Below are positions 50,812 through 59,683 of a DNA stretch of 64,000 nucleotides, in pieces. The DNA comes from an uncultured Lachnospiraceae bacterium (GTDB lineage: Bacteria; Bacillota; Clostridia; Lachnospirales; Lachnospiraceae), in contig CAJTMW010000006.1 of NCBI GenBank assembly GCA_910577275.1, forward strand, positions 142,559-206,558, given 5' to 3'. The position numbers and the translations under genes are program-made. Below the pieces are notes generated by a model that worked only from the letters and a program-made list of their open reading frames with translations, was not told the DNA's origin and made no database searches. Every line of letters begins with the position of its first letter. Within the stretch, counting starts at the first letter, position 1.

Positions 50812-52571
50812 TTCAGAGTCTCCTCGCTGCTTCTTACCTCAAACCAGTCGAAATCCGCAGCCTTTCCGAATCCGGTCAAATCCTGACAGCAGATTCCAAT
50901 CATTGTCCCGGTAAAGCACCCCTCAAGACAGCCTTCGTCGGATAAAAATCCGGCGTTTACCAAAGGCCCCGCCTTTTCCCATTTCCCCTCCTGATACCCG
51001 TAGAAAAACTGCGCCCGGCAGCCGCCAATGGCAAGCTTTAAGTACACCGGCTTTTCCGGCGAAAGGGGAAGATAATCCGTAAGGTATTCATACTTTTTAT
51101 TTTCGGCCTTTAACAGCGTAATGCACTTTCCTACATCCTCGTCATGGGAAACATGAAGGTAAAGGTAATTGTCCGTATCATACATCAGAATGAGCCCTGC
51201 CATCTGCTTGAAAACCTCAGGCTCAAACTCCATACATGCCGACGCCTCCATATGATATTCCGTAAGACGCCGGGCAATCAGTGTCTGGGCAAATTTTGAG
51301 GCAAGCCCGCTTCTGCCGTACATGCGAAGATAGCCCGGCCGCTCGGTCAGGGAAATATGATAGTTATCCATGGGAACCCGCAGGGACTGATAATCCAGAT
51401 TCAGCTCCGGCTCATTGAAATCATCCCGCACGAGCTGCTTTTGCTCTGCGCTGTCCCCGGCATCGGATGCTTTTTCCCCGCCGCTCTCCTTTGGCGCCTT
51501 CCCTTCTGTCTGCGCCCTTCCGCTTCTCTCCCCCGGCGCCTCCGCCGGCCCGGGCTCTCCGCACACTCCTTTCGGCGTCTCCACCTCCAGCTGCGGCGTA
51601 TTCCCGCCGCATTCCATCACCAGCCATTCATCCTCCGTCCACTTCATTTTCTGAATGGCGGTTTCCCGCCCCAGCATGTAGCGGCGGCTTCCCGGAAAGC
51701 GCGGCGCGTCCGCAGGGTTTCTGTCCTCCGACGCCCGGCCGCACAAGTGTACCGCGTACCACTCTCCCTCCGGCGTTTCCACCAAATCACAGTGGCCGCT
51801 CTTTTGCAGAAGAATATCCTCATGATGCCTGCTTGTGAGAATGGAATACGCCTCGCCGTCCGAAGTCCGCTCCATGAAATCCGCCCGGTACATCTCGTAA
51901 GGTCCCCAGACGCTTTCGCTGCGCTGGATGGTCTGTCCGTGGGCTTCCCCTGTTCCGGTGTCGGCGGAAAAGAGGTAATACCATTTCCCATGCTTAAAAA
52001 TATGAGGCCCTTCAAGGAAAATCTTATCCGCCTGATAAATATCCTGAACCGGCCCGGTCATTTCCTTTTTTACAGGGTCATATTCCTGCAAAACCAGCCG
52101 CCCCGCATATTTCTTGGGAACCCTGTGGTCAGTGACCATACTGACAATATACTTCCTGCCGTCAGCGTCATGGAAAAGGGAGGGGTCAAAACCAAAGTTA
52201 TTTAAAGCCACAGGCTCCGACCATGGTCCGTGAATATCGGAAGCCGTCACAAGGTAGTTATGGGTGTCATACATGTTACAGTGAAAAGCCTTCACCACCG
52301 TATAAACCAGAAAAAAGGTTCCGTCACAGTAAGACAAATCCGGCGCCCAGATTCCCCAGGAGGCGCTTACCCCGCGCAAATCAAGCTGGCTCATACGGTT
52401 TAAGGGATATTCTATCAAATCCCAGTTTTTTAAATCCCTCGAGTGATGCAGACGCACTCCCGGCCACCACTCAAAGGTTGACGTGGCAAGATAATAGTCC
52501 TCCCCCACCCGTATAATCGAAGGGTCAGGGTGAAATCCCCGCAAAATCGGATTTACTATTTTTTCTCTCAT
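50808..52571 (-). CDS. Glycoside hydrolase family 43 (beta-xylosidase/arabinofuranosidase type)
   Basis: 587 residues. The catalytic five-bladed domain has the general base Asp in NPILRGFHPDPSII, the modulating Asp in FGFDPSLFHDADG and the acid Glu in IFLEGPHIFKHG. The C-terminal domain (from about 390) is the concanavalin-like beta-sandwich common in GH43_11 enzymes (RDDFNEPELNLDYQSLRVP; AGLILMYDTDNYLYLHVSHDE). Between them is a low-complexity, charged linker of about 50 residues that the GH43 at 62-64 kb lacks. No signal peptide, so it acts on imported oligosaccharides. It is the last gene of the binding-protein/permease/YesMN operon, two bases after the regulator. Confidence 0.92.
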   Translation of the reverse strand: MREKIVNPILRGFHPDPSIIRVGEDYYLATSTFEWWPGVRLHHSRDLKNWDLIEYPLNRMSQLDLRGVSASWGIWAPDLSYCDGTFFLVYTVVKAFHCNMYDTHNYLVTASDIHGPWSEPVALNNFGFDPSLFHDADGRKYIVSMVTDHRVPKKYAGRLVLQEYDPVKKEMTGPVQDIYQADKIFLEGPHIFKHGKWYYLFSADTGTGEAHGQTIQRSESVWGPYEMYRADFMERTSDGEAYSILTSRHHEDILLQKSGHCDLVETPEGEWYAVHLCGRASEDRNPADAPRFPGSRRYMLGRETAIQKMKWTEDEWLVMECGGNTPQLEVETPKGVCGEPGPAEAPGERSGRAQTEGKAPKESGGEKASDAGDSAEQKQLVRDDFNEPELNLDYQSLRVPMDNYHISLTERPGYLRMYGRSGLASKFAQTLIARRLTEYHMEASACMEFEPEVFKQMAGLILMYDTDNYLYLHVSHDEDVGKCITLLKAENKKYEYLTDYLPLSPEKPVYLKLAIGGCRAQFFYGYQEGKWEKAGPLVNAGFLSDEGCLEGCFTGTMIGICCQDLTGFGKAADFDWFEVRSSEETLN

Positions 52572-52573
52572 AG

Positions 52574-54100
52574 TCAGTTGTCTCCTTTCGATTCCCGCAC
52601 CCGCTTCCGGTAGCTTCCCGGCGTCTCCTGATAAATTTTCATAAACGCCGTGTTGAACATTCTGATGTCCCCAAAGCCCGCCTTCTCCGCTATTTCATAG
52701 GTTTTCATATCCGTTGAAAGCAGCATGGACATTGCATGTTCCACCCGAATGCGGTTGACATAGTCCTTAAAATTCTCCCCGGTATTTTTCTTAAAGAAGC
52801 TGCTGAAATAATAGGGGTTCATGTGAATCTCCTCCGCCAGCACGTTCAGCGAAAGATTTTCCATATAATGTTTTTCGATGTAGTCCCGCGCCTTTAAAAT
52901 ATCCTTTTTATCGCTGTTTGCCGCCACAGCTCTGATTCTGTCCGGAAACCGCTCAAATTCCTGTTCAAACATGGCCTCCATTTCTCCAAAGCTTCCGCAT
53001 TCCCTGCTTCTTTCCAGGAGCTCTTTCATCTCAGACTTATGGCCCGGCAAATCCAGAGCTTCGCATCTCTCCTCCATAAATCTCACCGCGGAGCAAAAAT
53101 AAAAGCACGCGTCCTCCTTCTTTCCCTCGGACAGCCGCAGAATCAGCCTCCCATACTGCCTGACGTTTTCCTTCATCTGCTCCTCATTCTGCGCCACCGC
53201 CGCATCAAAAAGCTTCTGCCTCACTTCCCCCAGCATATGGGAATCGCCTCTGCCGCCAAACACCCTTTCATGGAGATTTATCACGGGAACCGTCATCTTA
53301 TCCGCGAAAAAAAGATAACCTCCTCTCTCAAGGCACTGTCCGAACATCCCCGGTATCTCTCCCATGGAACGCACCGCATCTCCGATTACAAAGAAAGCCG
53401 TATGTCCCGTCGCCTTAAGGGATTCCGCACATATTTCTTCCGTCACCTCCCGGGCTTTTCCTCCCTCTATCCCCTTCAAAACCATTACAATCCGGTTGTT
53501 TTTCTGAAACACAATTCCCTGTCTCGTTTCGTTTAAATATTCCTCCAGAAAGCTGAACAGGGAAAAATGAATCAGCTTCCGCATCTGAGCGTCTTCCTCC
53601 TTCTTATAAACGATGTCCGCATAAACTGTTACGTAGACCGTCTCCTCGTTCTCTATCAGCCGTTCGTAACCCGCGTCCTCAATATTTCTCTTATTTCTGC
53701 CCGTTTCCAGGTTCCCGGCTTTTCCCGGACCGGTTACGGATATACTTTTTTCAATGGCCCGAAGAAGCTCCTCCCGTATGACGGGCTTTAACAGATAATC
53801 CACGGCTCCATACTGCAAAGCCGCCTTTGCGTACTCAAAATCCTGAAAGCCGCTGATAAAAATAACGGATATGCCGTTGCCGATTGCCCGGCACTCCTTC
53901 AGAATCTCCACCCCCGACAGTCCCGGCATGGAAATATCCAGAAGCGCAATCTCAGGCTTCTCCCTCACGATTGCCTCAAAAGCCTTACGCCCGTCCTCAT
54001 ATTCTCCCACAATCTCAATCCCCAGCGCTTTCCAGTCAAGGAGCTTTTTTATCCCTCTGGTAATCACCGGTTCGTCGTCCGCCAATATCATCCGAATCAT
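52574..54100 (-). CDS. YesN-type response regulator with AraC DNA-binding domain
   Basis: 508 residues. The receiver has ADDEPVITRGIKKLLDWKALGIEIVGE, the Asp in IALLDISMPGLSGVEIL and the Lys in VDYLLKPV. The C-terminal AraC domain has LSLNVLAEEIHMNPYYFSSFFKKNTG and TYEIAEKAGFGDIRMFNTAFMKIYQETPGSYRK. The ATG overlaps the kinase stop (ATGA). It should bind direct repeats and activate the sugar operons. Candidate sites are at 59588-59620 and 63956-63988. Confidence 0.95.
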   Translation of the reverse strand: MIRMILADDEPVITRGIKKLLDWKALGIEIVGEYEDGRKAFEAIVREKPEIALLDISMPGLSGVEILKECRAIGNGISVIFISGFQDFEYAKAALQYGAVDYLLKPVIREELLRAIEKSISVTGPGKAGNLETGRNKRNIEDAGYERLIENEETVYVTVYADIVYKKEEDAQMRKLIHFSLFSFLEEYLNETRQGIVFQKNNRIVMVLKGIEGGKAREVTEEICAESLKATGHTAFFVIGDAVRSMGEIPGMFGQCLERGGYLFFADKMTVPVINLHERVFGGRGDSHMLGEVRQKLFDAAVAQNEEQMKENVRQYGRLILRLSEGKKEDACFYFCSAVRFMEERCEALDLPGHKSEMKELLERSRECGSFGEMEAMFEQEFERFPDRIRAVAANSDKKDILKARDYIEKHYMENLSLNVLAEEIHMNPYYFSSFFKKNTGENFKDYVNRIRVEHAMSMLLSTDMKTYEIAEKAGFGDIRMFNTAFMKIYQETPGSYRKRVRESKGDN

Positions 54101-55926
54101 TTATCTTCATCCTTTTTTGTAATGCCCTGGGCGGGGAGCAGTATCCTCACAATCGTTCCCACCGCCACGGTACTAGTAACCTGAATCCCGTATTCTTCGC
54201 CGTACAAAAACCGTATCCTGTCATGCACGTTTTTAAGCCCGATGCTCTGCCAGTTATATTCATTCTTAATCCCCGGCTCGTCGCCCTCAAACAGCCTCAT
54301 AATCTTTTCCACAGCCTCCTTGTCCATACCGATGCCGTTATCCATAACCGAAATTTCAAACCGCTCCTCTGACCTTGCTGTCTCAATCATGATACAGCCC
54401 TTCCCCTTCCTGGGCTTGATGCCGTGGACATAGGCATTCTCCACAATGGGCTGCAAAATCAGCTTCGGCACCTGCGCCCCAAGTCCGTCCCTGGCGTCCA
54501 CCATGAGCTGGACTTTACTGCCGATTCGGCAGTTCAGCAGGTAAATATATTTTCTGACAATATCGATTTCCTTTTCCAGAGGCACCATATCCTGCATAGG
54601 GCCAATCAGATAATGAATCTGCCCGGAAAGCGCCTCTATCATCTCTGGCACCTTCTCCCTGCCCTCCTCCTCTAAGGCCGTCATGCGGATAATTTCCAGC
54701 GTGTTATATAAAAAGTGGGGATAAATCTGGGATTTTAACGCCGTCAGCTCCGCCTCGTTCTGTTTAATCTGCGCCACATAGGACTGATTGATATAGGTTT
54801 TAAGCGCCCTTGACATCTGGTTAAACCGCTCGGACAGCACGCCAATCTCATCCTTTGAGCGGATAGGAAGTTCGATATCAAAGTACCCGGTTTCCACCAT
54901 GGACATCTGCTTCATCATTTCATGCATGGGGCGGGTAAGCCTTCTGGAAAAATAAAAGGAACCGGCAAACAGCGCCGCCACCGATACCGCCACAAAAAAG
55001 TACATGGTTTGCTGCATCCGCCTGATATCCCCGAACGCTGTCTCTGCGTCTAAGGAAACCACCACCGACAGCCCGTAATCGTTTTCCGGCGTTCTGATTA
55101 CAAAACGGTCCTTCTGCTCGTCCACAGCGGCAATTATCTGACTGATATTCTGACCGGTTAATCCCGCCTCATTGCTGTAAAAGCAGTCGTTTTCATCGTT
55201 TACCACATAAAGAACCTCGTTGCCGGTAAACTCCACGCTTCGGAAAATCCCCTCCAGCTTCTTTAAATCAATATCGATAAAAATCGTACCCACATAAGGC
55301 GTATTTCCCACCTCTCCCCGAAGGTCAAAATAGTTGCGCGCAACTGTGAGGACCATCTCGGGCGTCCCGTAAAAGTAGGCGGTGGTATGGGGCGGAATAA
55401 GCATCAGATTCTTTCCGCTTTTATCCATTTCCTCATAAGATACTGTCTCCTCAAACAGGTCGGCGTCCAGAAAAAAGCGGTTGTAGACGCTGTAATGGAA
55501 AGACTGTCTTTCTCCGCTTTCCTCCAGCGCAATCACATGGACGCCGTTGATATAGGAGTCCACGCTCTGGATGTACTGCAGGAAATTCCCCATATCCCGC
55601 TTCCGCTCCTCCTCCATGGTATCCGGTTCATACCCCTCGCCGTACAGAATCTGCCGGAAGTGGTCAAAGGACAGATAACTGCCCTGAGCCCCATTTGCGT
55701 TAAAATTGTAATAATAGGGCATCTTGGATATGGTGTTATAGGAGTCCAGCATAGATTCAATGCTGGATTCCACATATCCCGCCGCCTGCTCGTACTGCCC
55801 CCGGAGGGCCAGGGAATAATCCTTAATCATCTTATTGGCGATAAAGGTTGCCAGTACCGCCATAGGCAAAAGCCCCAACAATATGATTGTCAGGGCAAAT
55901 TTTTGATAAAGGCTGAAGCTTTTCAC
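54097..55926 (-). CDS. YesM-type sensor histidine kinase
   Basis: 609 residues from a GTG (55926) with GGGAGG six bases upstream; the longer ATG frame has no site. A membrane segment (FALTIILLGLLPMAVLATFIA), a large extracytoplasmic sensing domain (about 45-290), a second segment (YFFVAVSVAALFAGSFYFS) and a HAMP domain (RLTRPMHEMMKQMSMVETG) are followed by the His_kinase box LKSQIYPHFLYNTLEIIRM and the ATPase motifs IVENAYVHGI and IGLKNVHDRIRFLYG. It probably senses a sugar, possibly through the binding protein, and phosphorylates the YesN-type regulator. Confidence 0.94.
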   Translation of the reverse strand: MKSFSLYQKFALTIILLGLLPMAVLATFIANKMIKDYSLALRGQYEQAAGYVESSIESMLDSYNTISKMPYYYNFNANGAQGSYLSFDHFRQILYGEGYEPDTMEEERKRDMGNFLQYIQSVDSYINGVHVIALEESGERQSFHYSVYNRFFLDADLFEETVSYEEMDKSGKNLMLIPPHTTAYFYGTPEMVLTVARNYFDLRGEVGNTPYVGTIFIDIDLKKLEGIFRSVEFTGNEVLYVVNDENDCFYSNEAGLTGQNISQIIAAVDEQKDRFVIRTPENDYGLSVVVSLDAETAFGDIRRMQQTMYFFVAVSVAALFAGSFYFSRRLTRPMHEMMKQMSMVETGYFDIELPIRSKDEIGVLSERFNQMSRALKTYINQSYVAQIKQNEAELTALKSQIYPHFLYNTLEIIRMTALEEEGREKVPEMIEALSGQIHYLIGPMQDMVPLEKEIDIVRKYIYLLNCRIGSKVQLMVDARDGLGAQVPKLILQPIVENAYVHGIKPRKGKGCIMIETARSEERFEISVMDNGIGMDKEAVEKIMRLFEGDEPGIKNEYNWQSIGLKNVHDRIRFLYGEEYGIQVTSTVAVGTIVRILLPAQGITKKDEDK

Positions 55927-56041
55927 GGTTTTCCTCCCTGCCGCCAAAGCGGAGGCGCGGCCTCTGCGCCACGCCGCATCTTTCTCACTTTCGTTTGGCG
56001 CTGCTGACTTTAAGCATAACAAATCTGTCGGAAAAGCGCAA

Positions 56042-56881
56042 TCAGCCTTTTGCGGCTCCCGCCGTTATTCCTTTCACAAAGTACTTCTGGAACATACAGA
56101 AGATAATAAGGGCCGGTACAATGGAAATGATGGTTCCGGCAAAAACAATATCCCATCTGGCAGTATACTGTCCCACGAATCCGGCAATTTCAACGGTGAT
56201 TGTCTTGGCCTTTCCGCTGGGAAGCACCAGGTATGGCATCAGATAATCGTTCCAGATTCCCAGACCGTTCAGAATCACCATGGAGCCGGTACAGGGGCCA
56301 AGCAGGGGGAAGGTTACCTTCCAGAAGGTCTGGAAAGGCGTGCAACCGTCAATCATAGCCGCCTCCTCGATTTCCAGCGGAATTCCTTTTAAGAAGCTAC
56401 AGTAAAGCAGCGCGCCGAAGGCAATGGAGCCCGCGATATAGTTGACAATGGGACCCGCCATGTTCCCGAACAGATGAAACATTCTCATTTCCTTAAAGAG
56501 AGGGAACATATACAAATGAAAAGGAATCATCATACCGGCCAGAAAATAGGTGTAAATCAGGGCGGTTGTGCGGCTTTGCCTTCTCTCAATCCCGTAGGCC
56601 GCCATGGGAACGATAAACACAATCAGCACTTCCGACACCACCGTCAGAAATACAGAGTGGAGAATCGCGGTCAGGAAATCCGACTGTGCGAACAGGTCCT
56701 TAAAGTTCTGTATGTAAAGGCTGGTGGGAAAGCTTATGGGGCTCTTTAAGATATCGCCGTTGCTCTTAAAGGCCGACATCAGCGCAAACAGCACCGGATA
56801 AATAAACAGAAAGGCCAGAAGTATGGTAATTACAAATAAAACATAATCGCCGGGTTTTACTCTTTTTTTCGCTTTATTCAT
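56042..56881 (-). CDS. ABC sugar transporter permease (MalG type)
   Basis: 279 residues with six membrane segments and the EAA loop EEAAMIDGCTPFQTFWKVTFPLLGP. The ATG overlaps the stop of the MalF-type permease by one base (TAATG). It forms a heterodimer with that protein and uses the binding protein encoded at 57.9-59.4 kb. No ATPase gene is in the operon, so a shared ATPase elsewhere is needed. The C-terminus (FVKGITAGAAKG) is the usual ending of this family. Confidence 0.94.
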   Translation of the reverse strand: MNKAKKRVKPGDYVLFVITILLAFLFIYPVLFALMSAFKSNGDILKSPISFPTSLYIQNFKDLFAQSDFLTAILHSVFLTVVSEVLIVFIVPMAAYGIERRQSRTTALIYTYFLAGMMIPFHLYMFPLFKEMRMFHLFGNMAGPIVNYIAGSIAFGALLYCSFLKGIPLEIEEAAMIDGCTPFQTFWKVTFPLLGPCTGSMVILNGLGIWNDYLMPYLVLPSGKAKTITVEIAGFVGQYTARWDIVFAGTIISIVPALIIFCMFQKYFVKGITAGAAKG

Positions 56882-57765
56882 TACATCTGCACCTCCCTGC
56901 TTCTTAAGAATTTCTGCTGAATGGTATTGAGCACAATAATGATAAATAGCAGCATAATACCCACCGCAGTACCGAATCCCTGCCTGCCTTCGTTGAAGCC
57001 CACCTTATAGAGCAGATAAACCAATGTTTCCGACGTAAATCCCGGGCCACCGTCCGTCATCACGTTAATCTGGTCGAAAACCTTTAAGCCGTTAATGAGG
57101 GACAACGTAAAGTTGATGGTAAACGCCCCGGAAATCAAAGGAACCGTGATGGCCTTAAATCTCTGGATGGGGCTTGCCCCGTCAATCTGGGCAGCTTCGA
57201 TAAGGTCCGTGGATACGCTCTGCAGGGAGGCAAGATAAATAATCATATAATAGCCGGCCCCTTTCCAAATCAGCACAATGCCAATCATAAGAAGGGTCAG
57301 GGCGCTGTTTCCCAGCCAGTCCTGTTTCCATGAGTCCAGTCCCAGATTGCCAAGCACTGCGTTAAAAGTACCGAAATTGTAATTGTACATAATTTTCCAG
57401 ATAAAACCGGACACAATGCCGCTGATTAAGACGGGAATGTAAAAGCCGCTTCTGAAAAAATTCTTCCCCCATCTCACATTGTCCACAATCAGCGCAAGGG
57501 CAAGGGCGATTGTATTTTCAAAAATCGAGATAAATACCGTCAGAATCACCGTGTTTTTCAGGGCGTTGCCAAAACGGTCGCTGGTAAATATCTCCTTATA
57601 ATTTGCCAGACCGATAAACTTAATCTCAGGGCTGATGCCGTCCCAGGAGGTAAGGCTGTAGTATACGCTGGAGACGGTGGGAACGATAATAAATAATGTA
57701 AAGAGGATAAATGCCGGCGCTATGAACATAAATGCCGTTTTGTCAAACTTCTTTTTCTTTTTCAT
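56881..57765 (-). CDS. ABC sugar transporter permease (MalF type)
   Basis: 294 residues from the ATG at 57765 with CGGAGG; the longer frame to 57885 is not supported. Six membrane segments, FIIVPTVSSVYYSLTSWDG near the N-terminus and the EAA loop EAAQIDGASPIQRFKAITVPLISGA are clear, as is NVMTDGGPGFTSETLVYLLY. It is the partner of the MalG-type permease. It follows the binding protein gene by about 155 bp. Confidence 0.94.
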   Translation of the reverse strand: MKKKKKFDKTAFMFIAPAFILFTLFIIVPTVSSVYYSLTSWDGISPEIKFIGLANYKEIFTSDRFGNALKNTVILTVFISIFENTIALALALIVDNVRWGKNFFRSGFYIPVLISGIVSGFIWKIMYNYNFGTFNAVLGNLGLDSWKQDWLGNSALTLLMIGIVLIWKGAGYYMIIYLASLQSVSTDLIEAAQIDGASPIQRFKAITVPLISGAFTINFTLSLINGLKVFDQINVMTDGGPGFTSETLVYLLYKVGFNEGRQGFGTAVGIMLLFIIIVLNTIQQKFLRSREVQM

Positions 57766-57919
57766 TGAAAACCTCCGTGTCTGCCGGTTCTTAGGGCTTT
57801 GGCTTATGCGGCAGCCGCCAGACGGGCATACCGGTATGCCGCCCGGCGGTCTTTTTTGTGAGAAGAAAATCCCGTAACTGCTCACACAGCCCGGGATTTA
57901 CTTCTGACCGCATTGCTGA

Positions 57920-59356
57920 TTATTCGATTCCTACTCCTGTAATCGGGTTAAAGCTCTGCATACTCACCTGCCAAGTTTTGTTTAATTCATCACATGCCGA
58001 GTCGATATCTCTGGTTCCCTGCAAAACCTCAATGAGGGTCTTGTAGGTAAAGTTTCTGAAATCAGGAGGAAGCTCGTTCTCCCCCACTCTTCCGTTCCAC
58101 ATGGGAGCCAAATCGTCCGCCGTTGCATTGGCGTCAATTACCTCCTGGAACACATCCATCGCTTCAAGAGAAGGCGTTTCCACGGTGGAAGGGATTGCGC
58201 TTAATTTTTCACAGTAAACCTTATAATTATCGGGCTGGAAAAAGAACTTGATGAAAGCTTCCGCCGCCGCTTTTTTATCCGGGTCCTTTGCCGCCTCTGC
58301 GGAAATTGCCAGGCCGCCTACACCGCCGCCGCCCACAAGACGGGTCTTTCCGTCCGGACTGGGAACCGCGAACCATCCCATTTCAAATTCCGGGTCTGCC
58401 TGAGCAATCTGTGAAAACATATGAGTGCCGGAATACATCATGGCTGCCATATCGTTTACAAGGAAGGTGGTAATCTGTGCATCCGGTGTGGATACCCAGC
58501 CATCCTGCGCATACTGCATGATGGTCTGCATTTCCTCAAAGGTTGCCTTTATGGTTTCATCTGTAAAGTCCTTGCTTCCGTCATAACAATGCTTGATAAA
58601 ATCGGGGTCCTTGCTAAGTACCTGGTCGTTGTAGGCCTTGTGGAACCAGAATCCCATATGCCAGATATCCTGTCCGCCCACTACCAGAGGTGCCATGTCG
58701 CCTTTGTCCGCAATCTTCTGGCACAGCTCGATAAACTCGTCGTAAGTTGCCGGCTCGCTCCAGCCGTTCTCGTCAAAATATGCCTTATTGTAAATGATTC
58801 CGTTGGTGTTTTCTCCGCCAAAGGGAGCCGTATACACCTTGCCGTCAAATGCCGTGGTGGTTCTGAAAAGAGATACAATCTCGTCAGAGAGCGGCTCCAG
58901 CTTTCCGGCACGGACATACATTGCCGTATCTCTCATTTCCATCACGTCCGGGAACTCTCCCACACTGTCCTTGGTCTTGATAAACTCGCTGTAAGCGCCG
59001 CCGTTACCGGGCTCAATCGTCACCGTGATATCGGGATAGGTCTCGTTAAATTTATTTACGATTTCATTCATGGAAGCCTTTGCTCCCTCGTCGCCGTCGG
59101 CAAAAATATAAGTCAGCTCTGTGGGCGCTGAAACGATGGAACCCTCGCCCGCCGCATCTGCCGTATCCGCAGGCGCTTCGGTATCCGCCGCACCTTCATC
59201 GGCTGTGTCCGCAGCATCCGCCGCGGCGTCTGCCGCCGTATCCGCTGCTCCTGTATCTTCTGCAGGCGCGCTGCTGTCCGCATTACCCCCGCAACCTGTC
59301 AATGCTGCCGCTGCCATTGTACCTGACAGCAAAACTGCCAATAATTTCTTTTTCAT
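57920..59356 (-). CDS. ABC transporter sugar-binding lipoprotein
   Basis: 478 residues from the ATG at 59356 with AGAGGGAAAG; the upstream frame crosses the tandem repeats and is untranslated. The lipobox is AAALTGCGG. An Ala/Asp/Thr-rich linker of about 45 residues follows, probably spanning the cell wall. The family 1 binding fold begins at TELTYIFADGDEGAKASMNEIVNKFNETYPD, with NGIIYNKAYFDENGW and AAMMYSGTHMFSQIA. It is first in the operon, so most abundant. Its long leader contains four 17-bp repeats, and its promoter carries the paired 12-bp direct repeats. Confidence 0.94.
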   Translation of the reverse strand: MKKKLLAVLLSGTMAAAALTGCGGNADSSAPAEDTGAADTAADAAADAADTADEGAADTEAPADTADAAGEGSIVSAPTELTYIFADGDEGAKASMNEIVNKFNETYPDITVTIEPGNGGAYSEFIKTKDSVGEFPDVMEMRDTAMYVRAGKLEPLSDEIVSLFRTTTAFDGKVYTAPFGGENTNGIIYNKAYFDENGWSEPATYDEFIELCQKIADKGDMAPLVVGGQDIWHMGFWFHKAYNDQVLSKDPDFIKHCYDGSKDFTDETIKATFEEMQTIMQYAQDGWVSTPDAQITTFLVNDMAAMMYSGTHMFSQIAQADPEFEMGWFAVPSPDGKTRLVGGGGVGGLAISAEAAKDPDKKAAAEAFIKFFFQPDNYKVYCEKLSAIPSTVETPSLEAMDVFQEVIDANATADDLAPMWNGRVGENELPPDFRNFTYKTLIEVLQGTRDIDSACDELNKTWQVSMQSFNPITGVGIE

Positions 59357-59457
59357 ACTTTCCCTCTTTCTGCGCCGCTTTTTTATATCATGAAGCCTGC
59401 GAGGGCGGCGCTGACGCAAACTTTCTTTTTCATTCCAATCCTTTGCAAAATCTATGC

Positions 59458-59525
59458 ACTTGAAAAATGCGTGTACTTGAAAAGTGCGTGTACTTGAAAA
59501 GTGCATGTACTTGAAAAGTGCATGT
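59458..59525. repeat. Four tandem 17-bp palindromic units in the sugar-transport operon leader
   Basis: Units are 59458-59474, 59475-59491, 59492-59508 and 59509-59525, with consensus ACTTGAAAAGTGCRTGT. Each contains the dyad ACTT-GAA-AAGT. They lie about 30 bp downstream of the predicted -10 box, so within the transcribed leader, and 100-170 bp before the start codon. They could be repressor sites or RNA hairpins. Confidence 0.85.
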
Positions 59526-59551
59526 AGTCCGGTTGGCCTTCCGTTTCTGTA

Positions 59552-59580
59552 ATTGTACTATATCAGTTTTGATTTTCTAA
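59552..59580 (-). promoter_or_regulatory. Promoter of the sugar-transport/YesMN/GH43 operon
   Basis: On the minus strand the -10 is TACAAT (59557-59552); at 17 bp the -35 is the poor match TTAGAA (59580-59575). A weak -35 directly next to paired activator sites fits an activated promoter. Confidence 0.6.
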
Positions 59581-59587
59581 AAAAATA

Positions 59588-59620
59588 CAGGTTTTAAAGT
59601 TTCAGGTGCAGTTTTTTAAG
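59588..59620 (-). promoter_or_regulatory. Paired 12-bp direct repeats, likely YesN-type activator site (copy 1)
   Basis: On the minus strand CTTAAAAAACTG (59620-59609) and CTTTAAAACCTG (59599-59588) start exactly 21 bp apart, two helix turns, and end eight bp before the -35. The same arrangement is found at 63956-63988. Confidence 0.7.
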
Positions 59621-59683
59621 AAGCTCTTTACAGAGAATCTTTCCCGGCCGCGCTTTCTCCTCAGCCAAAAAGCCCTTCCAGCA

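Noticed and set aside
51357..52205. 282-codon plus-strand frame opposite GH43
   Set aside because: It is antisense to a gene with clear catalytic motifs, has no ribosome site, and its composition mirrors the opposite strand.
59458..59525. Short repeats as a CRISPR array or as coding sequence of the binding protein
   Set aside because: 17-bp units have no spacers. The frame through them lacks a ribosome site, and the signal peptide begins at 59356.
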